A DNA stretch of 64,000 bases from Hymenobacter sp. DG25A (GTDB lineage: Bacteria > Bacteroidota > Bacteroidia > Cytophagales > Hymenobacteraceae). The DNA lies in NCBI RefSeq assembly GCF_001280305.1, contig NZ_CP012623.1, forward strand, positions 2,356,001 to 2,420,000, written 5' to 3'. Shown here one piece after another: positions 18,513-27,208 of the stretch (the stretch's first letter is position 1; the number at the start of each line of letters is the position of its first letter). Under the pieces are notes generated by a model. That model did no database searches. It was not told the DNA's origin and worked only from the letters and a program-made list of their open reading frames with translations. The position numbers and the translations under genes are program-made.

Positions 18513-18545
18513 AAAGCCTCTCACAACAGGTGTGAGAGGCTTTCC
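18513..18545. terminator. Second, orphan terminator hairpin in the duplicated segment
   Basis: Stem AAAGCCTCTCAC/GTGAGAGGCTTT, loop AACAGG. No gene ends just upstream; it corresponds to the lysS terminator in the other half of the duplication. Confidence 0.75.
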
Positions 18546-18781
18546 TTAACAATCAGCTTACCCTTCCAATTGGGTCGAGGCGAAGAAATTTGCGATGAAC
18601 AAGTCAGATTTTGCTGCTAAAACAAATAGACCATGTCTTACCAGAAAGTCAACCGTCGGCAATTTTACTTCGTGTGATTCTCCAATCTTCTTTCAAGCCG
18701 TTGTAGTTAGTTAAACGCACTCATCATCAAAAAGTTACCAGCCGATATTACATTATTTTGGCCATAACTGATATGAGCTGC

Positions 18782-19144
18782 TTAGCCACCCAATCGGGTA
18801 TCGCCAACCATTTCATCGGTATTGGCAGAGGAAGCAGGCTTGGCACCCGGGCCAGCCGTTTCCTGGCCCGCTTGGCTACCGGCAGCCATTGACTGCAACA
18901 GGTCATCGGCTGCGGAGCGGGCCTGGGTATGCTCGCCGGTAACGCCGCCGGTTTTCAAATCGTTGAGGCGACTAACGCCTTCCTTGAGCAGTTTGCCCAG
19001 ATCCTCGGAAAATCGGCCGGCCGTTTTGCGCAGCGCCGTGCGGGCTTCTTCGCCCGTTTCCGGGGCCAGAAGCAGGCCCGTTACAATGCCGGCTGTTGCA
19101 CCCGCCAACAAAGAGAGAATTACTTTACCGCTGTCGTTTTTCAT
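18782..19144 (-). CDS. YtxH-domain stress-type protein
   Basis: 120 residues from the ATG at 19144 (MKNDSGKVILSLLAGATAG). A single hydrophobic segment with a Gly/Ala-rich core (residues 8-27, ending LLLAPETGEEART) is the YtxH signature: membrane insertion followed by the APxxG motif and an amphipathic helical tail. The C-terminal 50 residues are polar, Ala/Gly-rich and probably disordered. YtxH proteins are linked to general stress responses; the molecular role is unknown. It lies downstream of a second YtxH-type gene on the same strand but is separated from it by a terminator, so it may be transcribed on its own. Confidence 0.8.
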   Translation of the reverse strand: MKNDSGKVILSLLAGATAGIVTGLLLAPETGEEARTALRKTAGRFSEDLGKLLKEGVSRLNDLKTGGVTGEHTQARSAADDLLQSMAAGSQAGQETAGPGAKPASSANTDEMVGDTRLGG

Positions 19145-19239
19145 AGCGTGTAAAAAGATATAAGGAGGTAAAAGGAAAAGCCGCAACGGCAGGCGTTGCC
19201 ACTGCTGGAAGTAACGCGGCTGCGGGGAAAGAGTTGACA

Positions 19240-19278
19240 GAAAAAGAGCCTTTCCCCGGGAAGGGAAAGGCTCTTTTT
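19240..19278 (-). terminator. Terminator between the two YtxH-type genes
   Basis: Stem AAAAAGAGCCTTTCC/GGAAAGGCTCTTTTT with loop CCGGGAA. It lies just after the stop of the upstream minus-strand gene. Confidence 0.9.
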
Positions 19279-19306
19279 ACCAAAACGCTATAGCGTTGGC
19301 TACGAC

Positions 19307-19774
19307 CTACAGGTCGTTCAGCATTTTGGTGATTTCGCGCTTGCCTTTGCCCAGCTTCTGCTGCAGGCGGCCTACGAGGTCTTCTTCCTGACCTTCAACG
19401 TAGTTCAAGTCTTCGTCGGTGAGTTGTGCGTACTGCTGACGCAGTTTGCCTTTGGCTTCATTCCAGTCGCCTTTCAGCTGCAGGCTGCTGCCAGCACCGG
19501 TTACGCCCATATCTTCGAGCTTCTCCACGTAGCCTTTGAACTTGGAGTCCAGCTCTTCGCCATATTTGGAAAGCTGCTCGCCAAACTGGCCGCTGTACTT
19601 CGACAGCTGCTCGCCAAACTGGCCGCTATATTTCGTGGCAGCCGAGCCCAGCTTTTCGCGGGTAGCTTTGCCTTTGTCGGGAGCCATCAGCATACCGGCA
19701 ATAATACCAGCGCCGGCACCGGCGAGAACAGCAAGGAGGATTTTACCGGAGTTGTCTTCTTCGTGATAGGACAT
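19307..19774 (-). CDS. YtxH-CsbD fusion stress protein
   Basis: 155 residues. The N-terminus is a YtxH membrane segment (ILLAVLAGAGAGIIAGMLMAPDKGKATR). Next comes an exact repeat of the 11-residue unit KYSGQFGEQLS (residues about 48-69) inside an amphipathic helix. The C-terminal third is a CsbD-like domain (LKGDWNEAKGKLRQQYAQLTDE, residues about 100-150). Both domain types occur in general stress proteins of other bacteria; joining them in one chain suggests a membrane-tethered CsbD. The start is the first ATG; no signal cleavage site is evident. Confidence 0.82.
   Translation of the reverse strand: MSYHEEDNSGKILLAVLAGAGAGIIAGMLMAPDKGKATREKLGSAATKYSGQFGEQLSKYSGQFGEQLSKYGEELDSKFKGYVEKLEDMGVTGAGSSLQLKGDWNEAKGKLRQQYAQLTDEDLNYVEGQEEDLVGRLQQKLGKGKREITKMLNDL
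19569..19634 (-). repeat. 33-bp tandem repeat inside the YtxH-CsbD gene
   Basis: Two adjacent 33-base units differing at very few bases, each encoding KYSGQFGEQLS. Length variation here would keep the reading frame. Confidence 0.85.
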
Positions 19775-20012
19775 GATAAGGGAGGGAGAAAGTGTGAACG
19801 GTTAATGTTAGGGTTGATGCCTGACTGATAAGCCATGAATCGCGGCGGCTTTTCTTCCGAGCGAAAATCACCAATGCCTGCCTATACGCAGGGCTGTGCC
19901 TTGGGTTTTATAGGGCGCGTAAAAAAATAGCGAAGAGCAAATATTCCGCCCCACCGCAGCCATTCCCATCCATGCTCCGTATTTTGCCGCCTTCACCCGC
20001 CGCCCTGCTCCT

Positions 20013-20255
20013 ATGAAACTACTACTTGCCCTGCCCCTGCTGCTGGCCTTCAACTGCCACCGCGCCGCGGCCCCCACTGCCGAAACCAAGCCCTGCATCG
20101 ACCCCAGTAAAATCCGCAAGGACATGATGTGCACCATGCAGTATGACCCAGTATGCGGCTGCGACGGTAAAACCTACGGCAACGCCTGCCAGGCCCTGAA
20201 TGCCGGCCTCACCAGCTTTACCCAGGGCGAATGCCCGGGCACCAAAACCAACTAA
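20013..20255 (+). CDS. Kazal-type protease inhibitor-like lipoprotein
   Basis: 80 residues. A short hydrophobic leader ([13 protein letters not shown]) ends in Cys15, a plausible lipobox, so the mature protein is probably lipid-anchored. The rest is one Kazal-like domain: [20 protein letters not shown] followed by LTSFTQGEC; the spacing of the cysteines and the [12 protein letters not shown] core are diagnostic. Kazal domains bind and inhibit serine proteases. In bacteria such short lipoproteins are widespread but rarely studied, so inhibition of an envelope or external protease is only inferred. The cupin gene starts 12 bases later. Confidence 0.8.
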   Translation: MKLLLALPLLLAFNCHRAAAPTAETKPCIDPSKIRKDMMCTMQYDPVCGCDGKTYGNACQALNAGLTSFTQGECPGTKTN

Positions 20256-20267
20256 ACTTTCCACCTG

Positions 20268-20639
20268 ATGCTACACAAGCGCTACTTCCGCCAGCAAAAC
20301 CCCTTCCGCGTACCCACCACCGATGGTAAGCTCATTGAGGAGCACATTGGCTGGGCCAGCACCCAAACCAGTGAATACAGCGTGGCCCACATGGTGGCCC
20401 CACCCCACTGGAGCGAGCCGCACCAGAACCCGGATTTTGATGAGGTGACCATTGTTATTCGCGGCCGCAAGCAGTTTGAGGTAGATGGCGACCTTATAGA
20501 GCTAGGCCCCGGCGAATCCCTGCTGATAAAGGCCGGTGCCCGCGTGCGCTATTCCAACCCCTTTGATGAGGAGGTGGAATACTGGTCTATCTGCGTGCCT
20601 GCTTTTACCATGGACTCCGTGAACCGGGAGGAAGATTAG
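20268..20639 (+). CDS. Small single-domain cupin protein
   Basis: 123 residues forming one cupin barrel. Cupin motif 1 is around HWSEPHQNPDFDEVTIVIRG (residues about 44-65), motif 2 around LGPGESLLIKAGARVRYSNP (residues about 79-98). The histidines and glutamate of motif 1 could bind a metal. Enzyme or binding function is not predictable from sequence. It lies 12 bases after the Kazal lipoprotein and about 50 bases before the hydrolase, so the three may be one unit. Confidence 0.75.
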   Translation: MLHKRYFRQQNPFRVPTTDGKLIEEHIGWASTQTSEYSVAHMVAPPHWSEPHQNPDFDEVTIVIRGRKQFEVDGDLIELGPGESLLIKAGARVRYSNPFDEEVEYWSICVPAFTMDSVNREED

Positions 20640-20690
20640 CGGTTGTAGCTATCCGTCGGCACTTTCTCTTGGCTTTCACCTTTCCGCTTT

Positions 20691-21554
20691 ATGGACCAGC
20701 GCATTATTACCCTGTTTGATGAGTATACGCACGCTCCGCTCAGCCGCAAGGAGTTTCTGGAGCGCCTAGTAAAGCTGGCCGGTGGCACGGCCCTGGCAGC
20801 AGTGGCTTTGGCCGCCCTGGAGCCCGGCTATGCACAGGCTTCTGCTCTGGAAACGGAAAAGAGCAAGCTGCTGGCAGAAGAGGTTACCTGGCCGGGAGAT
20901 GCTGGCATTACAATGAAGGGCTACCTGGTACAGCCGAAAAAGAAGAAAAAGCGTGGGGCCGTGGTGGTGATTCACGAAAACCGGGGCCTCACGCCCCATA
21001 TTAAAGACGTAACGCGCCGCGTGGCTCAGGCCGGGTATCTGGCACTGGGCGTCGATGCTTTATCGGTATTTGGCGGTACCCCGGCGAATGAGGATGAAGG
21101 CCGCACGCTCATTGGCAAGCTGGATAAGCAGCAGAACCTGAATAACTACCTCACGGCCCTGCGCTATCTGCGCAGCCGCCCGGAAAGCAACGGCCGTACG
21201 GGCTGCGTGGGCTTTTGCTGGGGCGGGGCACTAGCCAACCAGCTGGCCCTGCACGACCCGCAGCTGAACGCCGCTGTAGCCTACTATGGCACCCAACCCG
21301 CCGCCACCGCCGACCTCACCCAAATTAAAGCGGCCCTGATGTTGCATTACGCCGGCCTAGATGAGCGGGTGAATGCCGGCATGCCCGCCTACGAAGCAGC
21401 CCTGAAAGCGGCCGGAGTATCGTTTGAGCAATACATTTACCCTGGCGTAAACCATGCCTTCAACAACGACTCCTCCCCGGCCCGCTACAACGCCGAAGCC
21501 GCTAAACTGGCCTGGGAAAGAACCCTGCGGTTATTTCAGGAGAAACTAAGCTGA
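20691..21554 (+). CDS. Dienelactone hydrolase family protein, likely exported
   Basis: 287 residues of alpha/beta-hydrolase fold. The nucleophile is Cys in VGFCWGGALANQ, as in dienelactone hydrolases; the conserved Glu is in IHENRGLTPHIKD, the acid is probably in HYAGLDERV, and the His is in GVNHAFNNDSS. A Tat-like export signal is buried after about 17 residues: SRKEFLERLVKLAGGTALAA, ending near AQASA. The N-terminal extension before the twin-basic site is common in Bacteroidota members annotated this way. The natural substrate is unknown. Confidence 0.85.
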   Translation: MDQRIITLFDEYTHAPLSRKEFLERLVKLAGGTALAAVALAALEPGYAQASALETEKSKLLAEEVTWPGDAGITMKGYLVQPKKKKKRGAVVVIHENRGLTPHIKDVTRRVAQAGYLALGVDALSVFGGTPANEDEGRTLIGKLDKQQNLNNYLTALRYLRSRPESNGRTGCVGFCWGGALANQLALHDPQLNAAVAYYGTQPAATADLTQIKAALMLHYAGLDERVNAGMPAYEAALKAAGVSFEQYIYPGVNHAFNNDSSPARYNAEAAKLAWERTLRLFQEKLS

Positions 21555-21605
21555 TCCAGCTGGCTATTTCATGGCTTGAAAGGAATTCAGGCCGCAAAGG
21601 AAACC

Positions 21606-21647
21606 GCCCTACCCTGTTTATACAGTTGGTAGGGCATTTTTTTGTTG
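21606..21647 (+). terminator. Terminator after the dienelactone hydrolase
   Basis: Stem GCCCTACC/GGTAGGGC around CTGTTTATACAG, then ATTTTTTT. Confidence 0.85.
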
Positions 21648-21649
21648 AG

Positions 21650-22228
21650 TAGGCTTGATTAATCTCGTCTGGGTTGATAGACATGTGATACAAAAGCTTG
21701 TGGGACTTCCATCATACAAATTCGATTATGCAGCCGAATATAGTATATTATTAATATAATATTATAATATAATTATTCCAATAACTCAACTAGCACCAGC
21801 TATATTAAAGATTTTTAATAAGCGCTTTTGAAGCTGTATAAGCAGCTTCTAGGCACTCACCAGCATTAAAATTATGTTCTTAGAAATTGAATTTTATATG
21901 CGAAAATCAATTCTGCAATCATAATCTTGTTTAATCATCAATTGATTGACAATTAGATGATTAAGGTAAAAATTCAAAAAGTCAGCCTATGCCTGGGCAT
22001 AATTTGAATGTATATAGACATATGTCTTATATAAATAACACAATTAAGCACCAACAAACAGCAAATACTAAAATGATAATTATACCTCTACATTTCTTTC
22101 ATAATGATAACATAGGGGAAACATTTTTGTCATTAAGTCATTTCAGCTGTATAATTGTAATCATTCTGCCCTCAACCAGAATGCAACTTCACCCCATTAA
22201 AACCTTTTAATTTCACACCTCTCTCAAC
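21650..22228. other. AT-rich intergenic leader before susC
   Basis: About 580 bases, strongly AT-rich, including a nearly pure A/T run around 21735-21780. No convincing gene; a 73-residue open frame at 21989-22210 has no homology features. No clear TAnnTTTG box was found. Probably regulatory or leader DNA for susC/susD. Confidence 0.5.
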
Positions 22229-25200
22229 ATGCGAAAACTCTTACTACTGAGTTTCCTGTTCCTAGTGGGCATCCTGCATTCCGTCTCGGCGCAGGACCGC
22301 ACCATTTCTGGACGGGTAACTGACGCAACGACTAATGAGGGCTTGCCCGGCGTTACTGTTCTTCTGAAAGGCACATCGGTTGGGGTTTCCTCCAGCAGTG
22401 ATGGTACTTACTCGCTGTCTATCCCTTCTTCGGGCGGTACTCTATCCTTTTCTTTCATAGGCTATGCCGCTACAGAGCGTGTAGTAGCCAACGAAAGCCG
22501 TATTGATGTTGCTCTGGCGCAGGATAACCGCCAGCTAAGCGAAGTTGTAGTAACCGGTTTCGGTATTGCACAAGAGCGCAAGGAACTCACGGGTTCCATT
22601 GCCACTGTAAAAGCCCGGGATTTTGAAAACCAACCCATTGCTGGCGTTGACCAGGCCCTGCAAGGCCGCGCCGCCGGTGTGCAGGTAACCCAGAACTCGG
22701 GTACGCCTGGTTCGGGTATTGCCGTTCGTGTGCGGGGTAGTGCCTCTATTGGTGCCGGCAACGAGCCGCTGTACGTAATTGATGGTTTGCCTATCAATAC
22801 GGGCAGCTATAGCAACGTTGGCGTGGGTAACCAGACGACTAACGCCCTGTCTGACCTGAACCCCAACGACATTGAGTCAATGGAGATTCTGAAAGATGCT
22901 GCCGCGGCGGCTATCTACGGTTCACGTGGTTCTAACGGCGTTGTGCTGATTACCACCAAGCGTGGCCGTGTAGGCAAGACCAAAGTAACCCTCGACTATT
23001 ACCGTGGCTCCCAGTCTGCCTGGAAAAAGCCGCATGCCCTCACCGGCCAGCAGCAAACGGAGCTGTTCCTGGAGCAGGCACAGAACCGTTACCCGGTTAA
23101 TGCTGCCGGTAACATCAACGCCTTTGGCGTAAACTGGCGCAGCTATGCTGACCTGACGGGTTACCTGTTCAGCGACGCTGGTCTGAATGTGAATGATGTT
23201 GGACAGTACTTCATCGTGGATAACGGCGATGGTATCCGTGACCTGGCTCAATTCCAGGACCCTACCAAAGCGCCTAACACGAACTGGGCGAATGAAATTC
23301 TGCGTACGGCCCCTGTCACCAACCACGAGTTGAGCATCAGCGGTGGTACGGAGAAGTCCAGCTACCGTGTAAGCGGCAGCTACTTCGATCAGCAGGGTAT
23401 CATCCTAGGTTCGGGCTTCAACCGTGCCAGCGGCCGGGTAGTGCTTGATAACAAGCTGTCGGACCATATCCGTATGGGCGTAAACCTGGGCCTGAACCGC
23501 TCGGTAAACAACCGTATTCAGAACGACAACAACATTTACGGTGTACTGAGCACGGCCATTCTGGTAGCCAGCGACATTCCTAAGTACAAAGCCGACGGCA
23601 CCTACGCCCGCGACCCTGCTTCCTCTACTGAAAACCCCATTGCAGCTGCCCGTGAGCCTTTCAACAAAGGCATCAGCTCCCGCATTATCGGCACACAGTA
23701 CACAGAGTTTGAATTCATCAAGAACCTGAAGTACCGGGCTACCTTCGGTCTGGACTATATCCAGTTCAAGGACGAAACCTTCAACCCTTCTACCACTAAC
23801 GCTGGTCGGGGCACCAGCGGTGCGGCTACGTTCTCCATCAACACGGACGCGAACTTCAACCACATCAGCTCCTTCCTGTACTCCAAAACTTTCGGTGACC
23901 ATGCCTTTGATGGCCAGTTCGTTCTGGATTATCAGCAGAGCACGTTCAACTCGGTAATTGCGCAGGGTACCGGCTTCCCCGGCAACACCGTTCGTCAGCT
24001 GTCGGCTGCCGCAGTGAAAACCAACGCCTCTTCCAGCGAAACTCAATATCGCCTGTTCGGCACGCTGGCCCGTTTGAACTACAACTTCAAAGACAAGTAC
24101 CTCTTCGGTGCTACCCTGCGTCGTGATGGTTCTTCGCGCTTTGGCCGCAACAACCGCTACGGTTACTTCCCCGCTGCTTCGGTGGGCTGGCGCATCTCGG
24201 AGGAGGCTTTCCTCCAGGATAATGCTACCATCACGGACATTAAGCTGCGCGCCAGCTATGGCGAGACGGGCAACCAGGAAATCGGCAACTTCGTTTCGCG
24301 TGGCCTGATTAACACGGGTGCTAACTTCGCTCAGGTAGGTGGTCTGGCTATTGGCCAGCTGGAAAATCCCAACCTGAAGTGGGAGCGTACCGCTACTGCC
24401 AACGTAGGTATTGACTTGGGTCTGATCGACAACCGTATCTACCTGTCGGTAGATGCCTATGACCGCAAAACCCGTGACCTGCTCCTCGCCCGTGCCGTAC
24501 CCGGTAACACCGGTTACCTGTCGTACCAGGAGAACATTGGCAACATGACTAACCGCGGCCTTGAGTTTGCCCTGAACACGGTGAACATTCGTGCCCAGGA
24601 AGATGGTGGCTTCAACTGGGAAACCAACTTCAACATTGCCTTCAACAAGAACGAGGTGACTAAACTGGTTGATGGCGACCAAGGTACGGCTGCGGGCTTT
24701 GCCAGCTGGCTGGAAGTGGGCCAGCCACTGGGTGCTTTCCGCGGCTACCGTGTAGACGGCATTTTCCAGACGCAGGAAGAGATTAACGCCCTGGATGCCG
24801 CTGCACGGGAACAAACCGGCAGCCCTACGGCCCGTTACCAGCTTGCGGCTACCCGCCCTGGCGACATCAAGTTCCGCGACATCAATGGCCGTGACGCGGC
24901 TGGCAAGCTGACTGGCAAACCCGATGGTCGCATTACCGGCGACGACCAGGAAATTCTGGGCAATGGCCAGCCTGATTTCTTCGGTGGCCTGACCAACACG
25001 GTTCGTTTCAAGGGCTTCGATCTGAGCGCCTTCATCCAGTACAGCTACGGCAATGAGATTTTCAACAACAACATCTCGTTTGCTCAGGGCATGAACGGTG
25101 TATTTGGTCAGGATGCCGCGGTACTGAACCGTTGGACGCCTACCAACACTAACACCAACATTCCCCGTGCAGTATACGGCGACCCTAACAACAACCGTCG

Positions 25201-25471
25201 TACGTCCGACCGCTTCATTGAAGATGGCTCTTATGCTCGTCTCAAGAACCTGACGTTGGGTTACACGCTGCCCAAGGCTATTTCGCAGCGCGCCCACCTG
25301 AGCAACGTACGGGTATATGTACAGGGCCAGAACCTCTACACCCTAACCGATTACTCGGGTCTTGATCCGGAAGTTAACACCTTCAGCGGCTCTAACATCT
25401 CGCTGGGCACTGACTTCCTCACGTTCCCACAGGCCCGCACCATCACGGGTGGTATCAGCCTGGGCTTCTAA
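22229..25471 (+). CDS. SusC/RagA-family TonB-linked outer membrane transporter
   Basis: 1080 residues. Signal peptide MRKLLLLSFLFLVGILHSVSAQ, then a carboxypeptidase-regulatory-like domain (RTISGRVTDATTNEGLPGVT, to about residue 100), the SusC hallmark LSEVVVTGFGIA, a plug domain (with DAAAAAIYGSRGSNGVVLITTK) and a long beta-barrel ending in aromatic Phe (GGISLGF). Forms the barrel of a SusCD import complex in the outer membrane, powered by TonB. No glycoside hydrolase, anti-sigma factor or SusR-type regulator is next to it, so substrate is unknown. Codon use is T-ending (GGT, CGT, AAC/GAC high), suggesting strong expression. susD follows after 25 bases. Confidence 0.96.
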   Translation: MRKLLLLSFLFLVGILHSVSAQDRTISGRVTDATTNEGLPGVTVLLKGTSVGVSSSSDGTYSLSIPSSGGTLSFSFIGYAATERVVANESRIDVALAQDNRQLSEVVVTGFGIAQERKELTGSIATVKARDFENQPIAGVDQALQGRAAGVQVTQNSGTPGSGIAVRVRGSASIGAGNEPLYVIDGLPINTGSYSNVGVGNQTTNALSDLNPNDIESMEILKDAAAAAIYGSRGSNGVVLITTKRGRVGKTKVTLDYYRGSQSAWKKPHALTGQQQTELFLEQAQNRYPVNAAGNINAFGVNWRSYADLTGYLFSDAGLNVNDVGQYFIVDNGDGIRDLAQFQDPTKAPNTNWANEILRTAPVTNHELSISGGTEKSSYRVSGSYFDQQGIILGSGFNRASGRVVLDNKLSDHIRMGVNLGLNRSVNNRIQNDNNIYGVLSTAILVASDIPKYKADGTYARDPASSTENPIAAAREPFNKGISSRIIGTQYTEFEFIKNLKYRATFGLDYIQFKDETFNPSTTNAGRGTSGAATFSINTDANFNHISSFLYSKTFGDHAFDGQFVLDYQQSTFNSVIAQGTGFPGNTVRQLSAAAVKTNASSSETQYRLFGTLARLNYNFKDKYLFGATLRRDGSSRFGRNNRYGYFPAASVGWRISEEAFLQDNATITDIKLRASYGETGNQEIGNFVSRGLINTGANFAQVGGLAIGQLENPNLKWERTATANVGIDLGLIDNRIYLSVDAYDRKTRDLLLARAVPGNTGYLSYQENIGNMTNRGLEFALNTVNIRAQEDGGFNWETNFNIAFNKNEVTKLVDGDQGTAAGFASWLEVGQPLGAFRGYRVDGIFQTQEEINALDAAAREQTGSPTARYQLAATRPGDIKFRDINGRDAAGKLTGKPDGRITGDDQEILGNGQPDFFGGLTNTVRFKGFDLSAFIQYSYGNEIFNNNISFAQGMNGVFGQDAAVLNRWTPTNTNTNIPRAVYGDPNNNRRTSDRFIEDGSYARLKNLTLGYTLPKAISQRAHLSNVRVYVQGQNLYTLTDYSGLDPEVNTFSGSNISLGTDFLTFPQARTITGGISLGF

Positions 25472-25496
25472 TTCAGCTTAAATCCGACATTACATA

Positions 25497-26966
25497 ATGG
25501 TACATATTCGTTCTTTTGGCCGGCGCTTGCTTCCCGCAGCGCTAGCTCTCACCGTTGGCTTCGGCATCTCTTCCTGCGAGAAGATTCTGGATGTAGAGCC
25601 TCAGGCAAGCCTTGACTCAGCAGCCGGGCTGAAGACCCCTGCCGACGTACAGGCAGCTTTGCGTGGCTCTTATGATGCTATTCAGAGCGCCAACTACTAC
25701 GGCCTGCGCTACCAGCTGTTTGCTGACCTGGCCGCTGATAATGCCCGCCACACCGGTACTTTTCCTTCATTCGCAGAAATTGCGAACGGTGGTATTCTGC
25801 CAGCTAACGTAGAGCTTACTAACATGTGGAACATTATTTACGTGGGTATTAACCGCGTAAACTATGTTATCCAGCAGGCTGATCTGATTACTGACCCCAG
25901 CTTTGATAAGAACGGCACTATAGGGGAAGCCCGCGCCCTGCGCGCCTTCCACTATATGAACCTGCTGGCTTATTGGGGTGGCAAACCAGAAGGCTACGGC
26001 TTCTCTGATGGTTTGGGAGTACCCCTGCGTCTGACGCCAACTACCTCCATTACCGGCGAGGAAATTAAGCCCAAGGCCCGCGCCTCAGAGGCCGAAGTGG
26101 TAGATGCCATCCGCGCTGACCTGGACTTTGCCATTGCCAACCTGCCCGTAGCCCGTAGCACCAAAGCGTATATTGGCAAAGCCACGGCACTGGCCCTGCG
26201 TGCCCGCCTGGAGCTGCGCCTGCGTAACTACACGGCCGCATCTAACTTTGCCAGCGAGCTGAATACTGCCCTGACGGGTGGTGTTCGTCTGGAAGGTGAC
26301 TATGGTGCTATCTTCTCCCAGAAAAATTCGAGCGAGGCTCTTTGGGAAATTCCGTTTGATGCGGTAGATCCTAACCAGCTGGCTTTTTTCTGGTTCCCAG
26401 CTGGGGCTGGTGGACGTAACGAGGTAGACCCTGCTACGACCTTGGGCGCCGCCCACGAAGCAGGTGACCTGCGCCGCAACGTGAACGTGGTAACCGCTAG
26501 CACTGCCACTTCTATCTACCCTACCGGTACTACCCGCAAGTATTTCCGGATTTCTGCCAGCGACGACAACGTAGTTCTGGCTCGCGGTGGTGAAGTAATC
26601 CTCACGTGGGCTGAAGCCGTGGCTCAGCAGGGTCATCTTGATTCTGCAGCGGTGTTGGTTAACCGGGTGCGGACCCGTGCCGGCCTGGCTCCTTACGCTT
26701 TTGAAGCACCTGCTCCTGGTACTGATGGTACCGTGCGACCCCACGTAATTGTAGCTAAGACGAACGATGCTGTGGTAGCGGCTATTCTGAAAGAGCGCCG
26801 GGTGGAGCTGGCGAACGAAGGCTTCCGGTGGTTTGACCTGCGCCGTACTGGTCTGGTGATGGCCACTCTGCCCGCCATTACGCAGGACTTCCGCATCCTG
26901 TGGCCTATTCCACAGCGTGAAATCCAGAACAGCTTGGAATTGGTGAAACAGAATCCTGGTTACTAA
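25497..26966 (+). CDS. SusD/RagB-family nutrient-binding lipoprotein
   Basis: 489 residues. Signal with lipobox ending GFGISSC (Cys27), so surface lipid-anchored. The helical TPR-like core shows LKTPADVQAALRGSYDAIQS, the region GEARALRAFHYMNLLAYWG typical of SusD, and near the end RRVELANEGFRWFDLRRTGL and ILWPIPQREIQNSLELVKQNPGY, both strong SusD signatures. It forms the lid of the SusC barrel and captures ligand. Probably co-transcribed with susC. Two terminators follow. Confidence 0.96.
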   Translation: MVHIRSFGRRLLPAALALTVGFGISSCEKILDVEPQASLDSAAGLKTPADVQAALRGSYDAIQSANYYGLRYQLFADLAADNARHTGTFPSFAEIANGGILPANVELTNMWNIIYVGINRVNYVIQQADLITDPSFDKNGTIGEARALRAFHYMNLLAYWGGKPEGYGFSDGLGVPLRLTPTTSITGEEIKPKARASEAEVVDAIRADLDFAIANLPVARSTKAYIGKATALALRARLELRLRNYTAASNFASELNTALTGGVRLEGDYGAIFSQKNSSEALWEIPFDAVDPNQLAFFWFPAGAGGRNEVDPATTLGAAHEAGDLRRNVNVVTASTATSIYPTGTTRKYFRISASDDNVVLARGGEVILTWAEAVAQQGHLDSAAVLVNRVRTRAGLAPYAFEAPAPGTDGTVRPHVIVAKTNDAVVAAILKERRVELANEGFRWFDLRRTGLVMATLPAITQDFRILWPIPQREIQNSLELVKQNPGY

Positions 26967-26978
26967 TATTTTACTTTC

Positions 26979-27013
26979 AAAAAAGCCTCCTCCATTTCGG
27001 GGAGGCTTTTTTA
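26979..27013 (+). terminator. Terminator after susD
   Basis: Stem AAAAAAGCCTCCTCC/GGGGAGGCTTTTTT with a short loop. Confidence 0.9.
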
Positions 27014-27107
27014 TGCCTTCTATTTGCGTAGGCTTTGATTGTAGTTGTGCTGATGTGTAATCAACCCACTCTATTATTTCCTCAAGCAACCAGCGCTTCT
27101 GCTCCCA

Positions 27108-27138
27108 AACGCCCGGCAACAATGCCGGGCGTTTTGTC
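27108..27138 (+). terminator. Second hairpin terminator before the ABC genes
   Basis: Stem AAACGCCCGGCA/TGCCGGGCGTTT, loop ACAA, followed by a T-rich stretch. Confidence 0.75.
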
Positions 27139-27208
27139 TTTCTGATAACCCCACTCCTCCCCCACGCGTCTTATCGGCTAGTTGCTGCCCGCTTAAGCCC
27201 CCTACTTC

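Larger units (their letters stand above)
18235..18710. repeat. Degenerate direct duplication of intergenic DNA
   Basis: About 560 bases between lysS and the next gene hold no credible gene. Two halves share landmarks at a nearly constant offset: TCGAAAAGCCTC with a hairpin at 18241 and 18509 (268 apart), TTACCAGA at 18361 and 18638, and GGCAATTTTACTT at 18391 and 18658 (267 apart). This is best read as an old tandem duplication that has diverged. Confidence 0.6.

Noticed and set aside
21989..22210. 73-residue plus-strand ORF in the susC leader
   Set aside because: AT-rich, His/Ile/Asn-rich, no ribosome-binding or domain evidence.
23405..25297. 630-residue minus-strand frame inside susC
   Set aside because: Antisense shadow caused by the strong codon bias of susC; no recognisable motif.
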